DNA of 64,000 nt, taken from positions 124,001 to 188,000 of the forward strand of contig JACKBN010000007.1 of the NCBI GenBank assembly GCA_020634565.1. Reading direction: 5' to 3'. The notes beneath the pieces are model-generated. The model ran no database searches, was not told where the DNA came from, and was given only the letters and a program-made list of their open reading frames with translations. Below, in pieces: positions 1-8,062 of this stretch (its first letter is position 1; each line of letters begins with the position of its first letter). The position numbers were made by a program, and so were the translations under genes. The stretch comes from Ardenticatenaceae bacterium (GTDB lineage Bacteria; Chloroflexota; Anaerolineae; Promineifilales; Promineifilaceae).

Positions 1-381
1 TTCTACCTGACGGGCCAGCAATACGTGCTCGCGGGTCTGGGGCATGGGGCCATCGGGAGCGGAGACGACCAGAATGGCGCCGTCCATCTGCGCGGCACCG
101 GTGATCATGTTTTTGATGTAGTCACGGTGACCGGGGCAGTCTACGTGGGCGTAGTGCCGGTTTTCGGTTTCGTATTCAACATGGGAGATGGCGATCGTGA
201 TCCCGCGTGCTTTTTCTTCGGGAGCGTTGTCGATCTGGTCAAAGGCGGAGAAGTCGGCGAACCCTTTGAGGGACAGCGTCTTGGTGATTGCTGCTGTCAG
301 GGTTGTCTTGCCGTGGTCTACGTGACCAATCGTCCCAATGTTCACATGTGGTTTTTCGCGCACAAATTTTTCTTTTGCCAT
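1..381 (-). CDS. tuf: Elongation factor Tu, N-terminal part (runs off window)
   Basis: These are the first 127 codons of EF-Tu, the GTPase that delivers aminoacyl-tRNA to the ribosome. The translation shows the P-loop GHVDHGKTT near residues 19-27, switch I RGITI near 59, DCPGH near 81-85 and the MDGAILVVSA strand. The reading frame is open to the window edge, so the C-terminal two thirds are missing only because of the cut. The start is the ATG at 381, preceded by AGAGGAAAGGG. It is the last visible gene of the str operon, 79 bases after fusA. The first strict ACGGCCGT of the window lies beyond the whole str operon, at 4241. Confidence 0.97.
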   Translation of the reverse strand, partial: MAKEKFVREKPHVNIGTIGHVDHGKTTLTAAITKTLSLKGFADFSAFDQIDNAPEEKARGITIAISHVEYETENRHYAHVDCPGHRDYIKNMITGAAQMDGAILVVSAPDGPMPQTREHVLLARQVE

Positions 382-460
382 AATTTCCCTTTCCTCTATG
401 CTAATTAATTCATTAATTAACGCACTGGTTTAAATATTTCTTGCCTCAATACTTTTTCTA

Positions 461-2539
461 TTAACGGCCGCTTTTCATCAGGCTCTGGGCAATCTCATCA
501 CTGACTGGTGCGTAATGCTCAAACTCCATCGTAAACGTGCCACGACCTTGCGTCATGGAGCGCAAACGTGTTGCATACCCAAACATTTCAGCCAGAGGCA
601 CTTTTGCCTTGATGGATTGCAGACCTTCAGATCGCATTTCCATCCCTTCAATCATGCCGCGCCGTGAAGAAATATTGCCAATTACATCACCGGTATACTC
701 TTCCGGGGCCACAACTTCAACAGTCATAATCGGCTCAAGCAAAATCGGCCGACCTTGCTGCATACCTTCTTTCAAAGCCATGGAACCCGCAATCTTAAAA
801 GCCATTTCCGAGGAGTCAACCTCATGGAAAGAACCATCGTACAGAGTTGCTTTAATATCCACGATGGGATAGCCAGCAATCGTACCGCTTTCCAAAGCTT
901 CCTGAATACCAGCTTCCGTTGGCTTAATGTACTCTTTGGGAATCACACCACCAACAATAGCGTTTTCAAATACGAAGCCAGAACCAGGTTCCAATGGTTC
1001 TAGACGCAGTACCACGTGTCCAAATTGTCCACGACCACCGGACTGGCGAACAAAGCGGGCTTCAGCTTTATCTACCGTACGGGTAATCGTTTCACGATAG
1101 GCTACGCGTGGTTGGCCGACGTTGGCTGCTACTTTGAACTCGCGCAGCATGCGGTCTACCAAAACTTCCAGGTGAAGCTCGCCCATACCAGATAAGATGG
1201 TCTGGCCAGTTTGCTCATCTACCTTTACCTGGAAAGTTGGATCTTCTTCAGCCAACGCCCGCAAAGCAATACCCATCTTATCCTGATCGGCATTGGTTTT
1301 TGGCTCGATAGCCAAATTGATAACGGGTTCAGGGAATTTAATAGATTCCAACACAATTGGACGATCGGGTGCTGATAAGGTTTCACCGGTAAAGGTAACC
1401 TTCATACCCAACGTGGCAGCAATATCACCAGCATGAACCTCTTTGAGATCTTCACGCCGGTCAGCATGCATCCGCAAAATACGGCCGATTCTTTCCTTCT
1501 TGTCTTTCGTCGTGTTCTGCAAGGTATCACCCGTGCGCAGCACACCAGAATAGACACGGAAATAAGCCAGCTTACCCACATATGGATCGGTCACGATCTT
1601 GAAAACAAGAGCTGACAACGGCTCATCATCAGAAGGATGGCGCACTTCCATTTCGTCCGTAACAGGATTCATACCTTTAATTGGCGGTACATCCAGAGGA
1701 GAAGGCAGGTAGTAAATCACTGCATCCAGTACGCGTTGAATACCTTTATTACGCAAAGCAGTGCCACACAAAACAGGCGTCACCAAATTTTGGACAGTCG
1801 CGTTACGTAAGGCAGCACGAAGCTCCTCAGTTGTGGGCTCTTCGCCTTCCAAATAACGCTCCATCAAGTCATCGTCGGTTTCTACAATGCGCTCGATGAT
1901 AATCTGACGGGCCTCTTCAGCCTTTTCCTTATACTCATCCGGGATTTCAACGACTTTAGCGACTGCGCCTAAGTCATCATCATCCCAAACGGCCGCTTCC
2001 ATCGCGAGCAGATCAATAATGCCCCGGAAGCTAGCTTCTTGGCCAATGGGCAGCTGAATCGCAATAGGATTTGCGCCCAAACGCTCCCGAATCATGCCAA
2101 TGGTGCGAATAAAATCGGCACCTGTACGATCCATTTTGTTGACAAAACAGATACGCGGCACATTGTATTCATCAGCCTGACGCCACACCGTTTCAGACTG
2201 TGGCTCCACACCAGCAACTGCATCAAACACAACCACACCGCCGTCCAGAACACGCAAACTGCGCTGCACTTCGGCCGTAAAGTCGATATGACCTGGCGTA
2301 TCGATGATATTGATCTGGTGATCAAGCCAAAACGTAGTTGTAGCGGCTGATGTAATTGTGATACCGCGTTCTTGCTCCTGCACCATGTGATCCATCGTGG
2401 CAGTCCCTTCATGGACTTCACCCATGCGGTGGATTACACCTGTGTAGTACAGAATGCGTTCGGTGGTGGTTGTTTTACCGGCATCGATATGGGCAATAAT
2501 GCCGATATTCCGTACGCGGTCTAGTTGCAAACGACTCAT
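461..2539 (-). CDS. fusA: Elongation factor G
   Basis: This is the translocation GTPase EF-G. At 692 residues it has the usual full length. Visible motifs are the P-loop AHIDAGKTT near residue 17, switch I RGITITSAATT near 59, DTPGH near 81 and the G4 motif NKMD near 135, followed by domains II-V ending in the usual EF-G C-terminus. It lies 21 bases after rpsG and before tuf, the standard str order S12-S7-EF-G-EF-Tu. The start ATG at 2539 follows a purine-rich GGAAATTAGG stretch. No truncation or unusual feature was seen. Confidence 0.98.
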   Translation of the reverse strand: MSRLQLDRVRNIGIIAHIDAGKTTTTERILYYTGVIHRMGEVHEGTATMDHMVQEQERGITITSAATTTFWLDHQINIIDTPGHIDFTAEVQRSLRVLDGGVVVFDAVAGVEPQSETVWRQADEYNVPRICFVNKMDRTGADFIRTIGMIRERLGANPIAIQLPIGQEASFRGIIDLLAMEAAVWDDDDLGAVAKVVEIPDEYKEKAEEARQIIIERIVETDDDLMERYLEGEEPTTEELRAALRNATVQNLVTPVLCGTALRNKGIQRVLDAVIYYLPSPLDVPPIKGMNPVTDEMEVRHPSDDEPLSALVFKIVTDPYVGKLAYFRVYSGVLRTGDTLQNTTKDKKERIGRILRMHADRREDLKEVHAGDIAATLGMKVTFTGETLSAPDRPIVLESIKFPEPVINLAIEPKTNADQDKMGIALRALAEEDPTFQVKVDEQTGQTILSGMGELHLEVLVDRMLREFKVAANVGQPRVAYRETITRTVDKAEARFVRQSGGRGQFGHVVLRLEPLEPGSGFVFENAIVGGVIPKEYIKPTEAGIQEALESGTIAGYPIVDIKATLYDGSFHEVDSSEMAFKIAGSMALKEGMQQGRPILLEPIMTVEVVAPEEYTGDVIGNISSRRGMIEGMEMRSEGLQSIKAKVPLAEMFGYATRLRSMTQGRGTFTMEFEHYAPVSDEIAQSLMKSGR

Positions 2540-2560
2540 AATATCCAGTACCTAATTTCC

Positions 2561-3031
2561 TTAAAAGCGGAAATGCGAAAATGCCCGGTTGGCCTCTGCC
2601 ATGCGGTGCGTATCGTCACGACGTTTTACGGCCGCACCCTGATTGGTAGCTGCATCCATAAACTCATTAGCCAGCTTTTCAGCCATTGAACGGCCACCAC
2701 GGCTGCGGGCAGCCATCAACAGCCAACGCATAGCCAGCGAAAGCTGACGACGGCTATCAACAGGCGTGGGCACCTGATAGGTGGACCCACCCACACGGCG
2801 TGGTTTTACCTCAATTTGAGGCGTTACATTTTGAATAGCTTGCTCAAAAACCTCGATGGCTGGTTTTTTAGCACGTTCTTCAATCAGATCGAAGCTATCG
2901 TACAGCACACTTTGCGCCGTGCTCTTTTTGCCATCATACATCAGGCGATTAACAAACATAGAAACATGAATGTTGCCATATTTCAAATCAGGTTCTACCT
3001 GTCGTTTTTCAGGACGATCACGTCTTGGCAT
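2561..3031 (-). CDS. rpsG: 30S ribosomal protein S7
   Basis: The 156-residue product matches S7 throughout, from the basic N-terminus MPRRDRPEKRQ through GGSTYQVP to the terminal NRAFSHFRF. S7 nucleates the 3' domain of 16S rRNA and in many bacteria is the translational repressor of the str operon. The ATG at 3031 has GGAG eight bases upstream. It sits 33 bases after rpsL and 21 before fusA, so the three are almost certainly co-transcribed. Confidence 0.97.
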   Translation of the reverse strand: MPRRDRPEKRQVEPDLKYGNIHVSMFVNRLMYDGKKSTAQSVLYDSFDLIEERAKKPAIEVFEQAIQNVTPQIEVKPRRVGGSTYQVPTPVDSRRQLSLAMRWLLMAARSRGGRSMAEKLANEFMDAATNQGAAVKRRDDTHRMAEANRAFSHFRF

Positions 3032-3064
3032 TTTGCAATTCTCCGTAAAAATACAAACCGATTA

Positions 3065-3481
3065 TTATTTCGGTGTCTTGGTGCCGTATTTCGAACGGCC
3101 CTGCTTGCGTTTATCTACACCGCCAGCATCCAACGTACCACGCACAATATGGTAGCGAACACCGGGCAGGTCTTTTACACGACCACCACGGACGAGAACC
3201 ACAGAGTGATCCTGCAAGCTGTGTCCTTCACCAGGGATGTACGCGGTAACCTCAATGCCATTCGTTAAACGCACACGCGCAACCTTGCGCAATGCGGAGT
3301 TTGGCTTTTTGGGCGTCATTGTTTTTACTTGCGTACAAACGCCACGCTTTTGCGGTGCACCTTTTGGTTGGCGCGTCCGACGTTGTTTAAAAGAGTTGAA
3401 TGTCCATTGTAAGGCAGGGGCCGTACTTTTCTTGCCTTTAGCCGTGCGCCCCTTGCGTACAAGTTGATTAATCGTAGGCAC
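3065..3481 (-). CDS. rpsL: 30S ribosomal protein S12
   Basis: A 138-residue S12, the decoding-centre protein. The conserved segment TPKKPNSALRK, containing the lysine equivalent to Escherichia coli K42/K43, and GGRVKDLPGVRYH are intact, so nothing suggests streptomycin resistance. The start is a GTG at 3481 with AAGGAG ten bases upstream. It is the first gene of the str operon; its promoter is at 3681-3708 and the leader of about 190 nt contains a strong hairpin. rpoB is upstream with its own terminator between. Confidence 0.97.
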   Translation of the reverse strand: MPTINQLVRKGRTAKGKKSTAPALQWTFNSFKQRRTRQPKGAPQKRGVCTQVKTMTPKKPNSALRKVARVRLTNGIEVTAYIPGEGHSLQDHSVVLVRGGRVKDLPGVRYHIVRGTLDAGGVDKRKQGRSKYGTKTPK

Positions 3482-3569
3482 GCTGATTTATCTCCTTACT
3501 TCTAAAATCTTCCAAATTCAATGAGAGTCTGCGGACTGTGTGCCCACAAACATGCTGTCACCCGACAAA

Positions 3570-3607
3570 TGGAGGCCATCGTAGTTAGATTAACTCGATG
3601 GCCTCCA
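3570..3607 (-). promoter_or_regulatory. Perfect hairpin in the str-operon leader
   Basis: Arms 3570-3581 and 3596-3607 form 12 perfect pairs (core GGAGGCCATCG). Inside them a second 5-bp stem (3583-3587 with 3591-3595) extends the helix past a one-base bulge. Transcribed on the minus strand it lies between the promoter and rpsL and is followed by TTTGT only, so it is either a weak terminator/attenuator or a protein-binding structure. Confidence 0.7.
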
Positions 3608-3680
3608 CGTGGTTTCACCTATTCAATTAGTAACTACGTATTTATCTAGTTACCTAGTTGGGACAGACATACGAACGATG

Positions 3681-3708
3681 ATTTTATCACAGTTAATACC
3701 GTTGTCAA
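3681..3708 (-). promoter_or_regulatory. str operon promoter
   Basis: On the minus strand TTGACA (3708-3703) is followed after 16 bases by TAAAAT (3686-3681), a near-consensus sigma-70 promoter. Transcription would begin near 3674, giving about 190 nt of leader before rpsL. Confidence 0.7.
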
Positions 3709-3744
3709 ACGGTTTAAATACTATTTTTAAAACTTCACTTAGAT

Positions 3745-3772
3745 GAGGATGCAGTAGATTTACCGCATCCTC
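3745..3772 (-). terminator. Hairpin after rpoB
   Basis: Arms GAGGATGC/GCATCCTC (3745-3752 and 3765-3772) lie directly after the rpoB stop. On the minus strand a T-containing stretch (GAAGTTTTAAAA) follows further down, so this is a probable, not ideal, rho-independent terminator. Confidence 0.55.
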
Positions 3773-3779
3773 TTGACTG

Positions 3780-6700
3780 TTACCGACGGCTGCGAGCCAG
3801 GTCCATCAAACCGGTACCAGCCCATTTTTTATTCTTCTTTTCGTCTTCTTTGCCAAAACGAACCACTTCGCCGCTATCCGTGACGGCTTCAACAGCGAGA
3901 CCCAAGCTTTGCAACTCTTTCACCAGCACCCGGAAGGAAGCCGGTACGCCTGGTTCGTCAATAGGCTCATTCTTGACAATAGATTCATAGGTCTTGACAC
4001 GACCCTGAACATCATCAGACTTAATGGTGAGCATTTCTTGCAGTGTGTAAGCCGCACCGTATGCTTCCAAAGCCCACACTTCCATTTCACCAAAGCGCTG
4101 ACCACCAAATTGCGCCTTACCACCCAAGGGTTGCTGGGTAACCAGCGAGTAAGGCCCAGTGGAACGGGCATGTGCCTTGTCTTCAACCAGGTGAGCCAGC
4201 TTAAGCATGTGCAAAATACCGACTGTTACCGGCTGATCAAACGGCCGTCCCGTTTTCCCATCAATGAGCATTTCCTTACCCAATATAGGCAATGGCTCAT
4301 GCATAATGGTGGTAATCTGATTGGACAATAGCTGCAATTCAGAAATCTCTGCCTTCAGCGGATCGACCTTTACAGCCTCTGGCAGCACCTCACTGTGCTT
4401 GTCCAGCATAAAACTGTACCACTCGCGTACGCATGCTTCGATTGCACCTTCGTTGTTATCGAGCCAATCCAGCTTACGCATCGTTTCATGGTTTTCCGGG
4501 AAGAGTAAATCCGGATCCCAATCACGGCCACGCACCCATTCGCGAGCGACACTCCACTGAGCGTACCGCAGATCAGTTTCTAGACGTTCTACGTCATACC
4601 CTTCTTCACCCAACCAACCGGTTACAAAGAGGCGACGCGCTTCATTTTCATCTTCCAAAGATTCCAGATCGTAATCAATTTCGGTGAGCCAATCCCAGGC
4701 CCAATCAGCAGCAACCTGCCAGGCACGACCCAGCAGCCAGGCACGCGCCAGCTCTGCCGAGATTTCCCGTTCATTGGCGCCGTCAAATACAGGCGTAATG
4801 GCCCGGAATCCCAGACGGTGAGCAGCCCAACCCAGATGTGTTTCCAACACCTGGCCGATATTCATACGGCCGGGCACACCCAACGGGCTTAAGATGATGT
4901 CAATCGGCGTTCCATCAGCCAAGTATGGCATATCTTCCATGGGCACAATCTTGGAGATAACACCCTTGTTCCCATGGCGACCAGCCATCTTGTCACCCTC
5001 AGAGATTTTACGACGTTGGGCAACACTCACACGAACCATCGTCTCGACACCAGCGGGCAAGTCACGATCGTGCTGCCGATCAAAGACATGCACATCAACC
5101 ACTTTACCGCGAGCACCATGCGGCATCCGCAGGCTGGAATCTTTTACTTCACGCGCCTTATCACCAAAGATGGCACGCAGCAGTTTTTCTTCTGGGCTGA
5201 GTTCCTTTTCACCTTTAGGCGTGATCTTACCCACGAGAATATCCATCTCATTGACATCGGCACCGACGCGAATGATACCGCGCTCGTCCAGGTCTTTGAG
5301 CGAATCCTCACTCACGTTAGGAATATCGTACGTAATTTCTTCAGGGCCTAATTTGGTGTCACGGGCCTCAACTTCGTGCTTTTCAATGTGAACTGAGGTG
5401 AAGCGATCTTGCCGCACCATACGCTCACTAACCAGAATAGCATCTTCGTAGTTACCACCTTCCCAAGAAAGGAAAGCAACCAGGACGTCTTGACCAAGAG
5501 CCAGTTCACCATATTCTGTCGATGAGCTGTCGGCCAAAACATCACCAGTCTTTACACGCTGTCCTTTCACAACAACTGGACGCTGATCGATGCAGGTGCT
5601 TTGGTTGGAGCGATTGTATTTGCGTAAGTTGTAGGTGCGCGGGCCACTTTCGCTGACCACCACAATCGTGTCACCAGTGACGTTAACAACTTCACCGTCT
5701 TCTTTGGCCACAACAATCTGGCCGGAGTTGATGGCAGCTTGCTGCTCCATGCCGGTGCTAACAATCGGCACATCCGGCTTAAGCAACGGCACGGCCTGAC
5801 GCTGCATGTTCGAACCCATGAGGGCACGGTTGGCATCGTCATGATCCAGGAACGGAATCAAAGCCGCCGAGATACCTACAATTTGGCGAGGGGCAACGTC
5901 GATGAAGTCAATGCGCTGCACAGAAGTAAAACGGAACTGCTGATTACGCCGTGAAGAAACGCGGCGGTCAATAAACTGTCCTCGGTCATCAATACGCGCA
6001 TTAGCCTGAGCGATGGAATAATGATCCTCTTCATCCGCTGACATGTACACGATTTCGGCCGTAATGTACGGTTTTACCTGTATTTCGGCGATACCAGCGC
6101 TCTTGATCTCTTTGGCAGCTTTAGCCGTGATGGTTTCGCCTGATGCCACAATAATTTCGCCCGTTTCCGGGTGCACAATATTATTGAAGGCGTCATGGTC
6201 TACCAGTTCGTCACTATCCCCAGGAATGGTGTTAAGCACGCGACGGTAGGGTGTTTCGATGAAGCCATATTTGTTCACACGGCCGTATGTTGCCAAACGA
6301 CCAATCAAACCAATATTCGGACCTTCAGGGGTTTCAATGGGGCAAATACGGCCGTAATGGCTATGATGCACATCACGAACCTCAAAGCCGGCACGCTCAC
6401 GGCGCAAACCACCGGGGCCTAATGCCGACAAGGTACGCTTGTGAGTCAACTCGGCCAGCGGATTTGCCTGCTCCATAAACTGACTCAACTGCGAACTGCC
6501 GAAAAATTCACGAACGGCCGCTACAACCGGACGAATATTGATCAAGGAAACGGGCGTTACGGTATCGCTGTCGCGGATAGACATACGTTCGCGAACGACA
6601 CGCTCCATACGGCGCAAACCCACGCGCAGCTTAGCCTGCAGCAATTCGCCCACCGTCTTCACCCGACGATTACCCAGATGGTCAATGTCATCAGGTCCTT

Positions 6701-7715
6701 CCAGACCATTGTTAATGTTAACCATCCGCCGCACCAAACGGACAATATCGTGCTGAGTGATGGTACGGTGCGACAGCGGCACCACATCTTGCAAGGCCAG
6801 ACGCTTGTTTAATTTATAACGCCCTACCCGAGCCAGATCATAACGACGTTGGTCGTAGAGCTGCTCCTGCAAATATTGGGTCGCATTCTCTAATGTAGGC
6901 GGATCACCTGGGCGCATACGCTTGTAGAATTCAATCAGCGCCTGCTCTGCCAGAGATTTATCGGGATCCCACGGGGGTTCCTGCTCAATGCTGCCCTGAA
7001 TGTAAAGATGTTCACCATTCGTGTCGATATCTTCAAACAGAGCGATGATTTCTTCATCAGTGCCGTTTTTCAGCAAGGGATTGTTCAGGCCATCATCAAC
7101 CGCAGCCATAGCCCGCAGGAACAAGGTGATAGGTACCGTACGCTTCCGGTTGAACTTGACAGTGATGTAATCAGTTTTGCGTGTTTCAAACTCCATCCAG
7201 GCACCACGGTCTGGAATGAGTTTACCAGTGGCTAACGGCCGTCCCGTTGTACGTTCTTCCTGCACTTCAAAATAGGCACCGGGGGAGCGAATCAACTGGC
7301 TAACCACCACGCGCTCCGTACCGTTAATAATGAAAGTACCAGCCGGGGTCATGAGCGGGAAGTCACCCATGAAAATATCCTGCACAATAGGCTGGTCCTG
7401 ATCTGTGCTATACAGCATCGCCTTCACATACATGGGGGCTGCATAGCTCATATCCCGCTCGACACACTCTTCCACTGAATATTTCGGTTCCCCAAACCAA
7501 TAGGTCAGGTCAAACCCTTCAACCTCTGGACGGTTGCTGGGGAAATACAGCTTCAGATCACCGTTGAAACTTTCAATCGGTGAAATTTCGTCGAAAAGCT
7601 CAGCCAAACTTTCTTCAACGAACTGTTTGAACGAATCCAACTGAACGTCGATGAGCGTAGGCAGCTCAAGCAATTCGGTCATGCGGGCATAATTTTTTGT
7701 TGGAAGTTTAGACAT
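3780..7715 (-). CDS. rpoB: DNA-directed RNA polymerase subunit beta
   Basis: The 1311-residue product is RpoB, half of the polymerase catalytic cleft. The rifampicin region (SQLSQFMEQANPLAELTHKR, then GPGGL and IGLIGRLATY), the GDKMAGRHGNKG lysine motif and the C-terminal GGKAQFGGQRFGEMEVWALEAYGAA are all present. Between VFDGANEREI (about residue 975) and LIDGKTGRPF (about residue 1150) lies an acidic, tryptophan-rich insertion of roughly 150 residues absent from Escherichia coli. The C-terminus is followed by a terminator and rpsL, not rpoC, so the usual rpoBC pair is split. The ATG at 7715 follows GGGAGCAGGAA. Its promoter is at 8034-8062 and the leader is about 310 nt. Confidence 0.98.
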   Translation of the reverse strand: MSKLPTKNYARMTELLELPTLIDVQLDSFKQFVEESLAELFDEISPIESFNGDLKLYFPSNRPEVEGFDLTYWFGEPKYSVEECVERDMSYAAPMYVKAMLYSTDQDQPIVQDIFMGDFPLMTPAGTFIINGTERVVVSQLIRSPGAYFEVQEERTTGRPLATGKLIPDRGAWMEFETRKTDYITVKFNRKRTVPITLFLRAMAAVDDGLNNPLLKNGTDEEIIALFEDIDTNGEHLYIQGSIEQEPPWDPDKSLAEQALIEFYKRMRPGDPPTLENATQYLQEQLYDQRRYDLARVGRYKLNKRLALQDVVPLSHRTITQHDIVRLVRRMVNINNGLEGPDDIDHLGNRRVKTVGELLQAKLRVGLRRMERVVRERMSIRDSDTVTPVSLINIRPVVAAVREFFGSSQLSQFMEQANPLAELTHKRTLSALGPGGLRRERAGFEVRDVHHSHYGRICPIETPEGPNIGLIGRLATYGRVNKYGFIETPYRRVLNTIPGDSDELVDHDAFNNIVHPETGEIIVASGETITAKAAKEIKSAGIAEIQVKPYITAEIVYMSADEEDHYSIAQANARIDDRGQFIDRRVSSRRNQQFRFTSVQRIDFIDVAPRQIVGISAALIPFLDHDDANRALMGSNMQRQAVPLLKPDVPIVSTGMEQQAAINSGQIVVAKEDGEVVNVTGDTIVVVSESGPRTYNLRKYNRSNQSTCIDQRPVVVKGQRVKTGDVLADSSSTEYGELALGQDVLVAFLSWEGGNYEDAILVSERMVRQDRFTSVHIEKHEVEARDTKLGPEEITYDIPNVSEDSLKDLDERGIIRVGADVNEMDILVGKITPKGEKELSPEEKLLRAIFGDKAREVKDSSLRMPHGARGKVVDVHVFDRQHDRDLPAGVETMVRVSVAQRRKISEGDKMAGRHGNKGVISKIVPMEDMPYLADGTPIDIILSPLGVPGRMNIGQVLETHLGWAAHRLGFRAITPVFDGANEREISAELARAWLLGRAWQVAADWAWDWLTEIDYDLESLEDENEARRLFVTGWLGEEGYDVERLETDLRYAQWSVAREWVRGRDWDPDLLFPENHETMRKLDWLDNNEGAIEACVREWYSFMLDKHSEVLPEAVKVDPLKAEISELQLLSNQITTIMHEPLPILGKEMLIDGKTGRPFDQPVTVGILHMLKLAHLVEDKAHARSTGPYSLVTQQPLGGKAQFGGQRFGEMEVWALEAYGAAYTLQEMLTIKSDDVQGRVKTYESIVKNEPIDEPGVPASFRVLVKELQSLGLAVEAVTDSGEVVRFGKEDEKKNKKWAGTGLMDLARSRR

Positions 7716-7889
7716 TTAAGATTCCTGCTCCCTAAATTGTTGATAAACAACGCAGCCAAATCTTGCTTTCAATAAATTTAGCTTTGTCATTTACTGCGGT
7801 GAAAGCGATCCATCATTCACTCTCACACAACCACTCTTTCCAAATAGTGCAATTTAGTCTTCGCTCATCACAAAATAACCACAAACAAA

Positions 7890-7922
7890 GGGTGCAACGA
7901 ATTCCCTCAAATTGTTGCACCC
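7890..7922 (-). promoter_or_regulatory. Hairpin with T-rich tail in rpoB leader
   Basis: Arms GGGTGCAAC (7890-7898) and GTTGCACCC (7914-7922) pair perfectly over 9 bp. On the minus strand the hairpin is followed by TTTGTTTG, as in an attenuator or weak terminator. It lies downstream of the rpoB promoter, so read-through would control rpoB; it could also end transcripts of the upstream glycosyltransferase gene. Confidence 0.6.
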
Positions 7923-7938
7923 CTGATTTCGATTCCAG

Positions 7939-7976
7939 CTGTCTGTTCAAATTGCAATTTTTCGCCTCACAGACAG
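7939..7976 (-). promoter_or_regulatory. Second stem in rpoB leader
   Basis: CTGTCTG (7939-7945) pairs with CAGACAG (7970-7976), enclosing the self-complementary AAATTGCAATTT (7949-7960). It precedes the hairpin at 7890-7922 in the transcript and could be an alternative or anti-terminator fold; the function is inference. Confidence 0.4.
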
Positions 7977-8033
7977 AAAAGGTCGTGGTTTTTTTGCACG
8001 TTGTAATGAACGAATATTAATTCGCGAACGGAG

Positions 8034-8062
8034 ATTATAGTGAGGGCCTGCTATTTTGTCAA
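8034..8062 (-). promoter_or_regulatory. Consensus rpoB promoter
   Basis: TTGACA (8062-8057), a 17-base spacer and TATAAT (8039-8034) on the minus strand match the sigma-70 consensus exactly. The -35 box overlaps the last codons of the glycosyltransferase gene. No other strong promoter was found before rpoB. Confidence 0.85.

Noticed and set aside
25..408. Open frame on the plus strand over the tuf start
   Set aside because: It is the complement of EF-Tu, whose conserved motifs read clearly on the minus strand.
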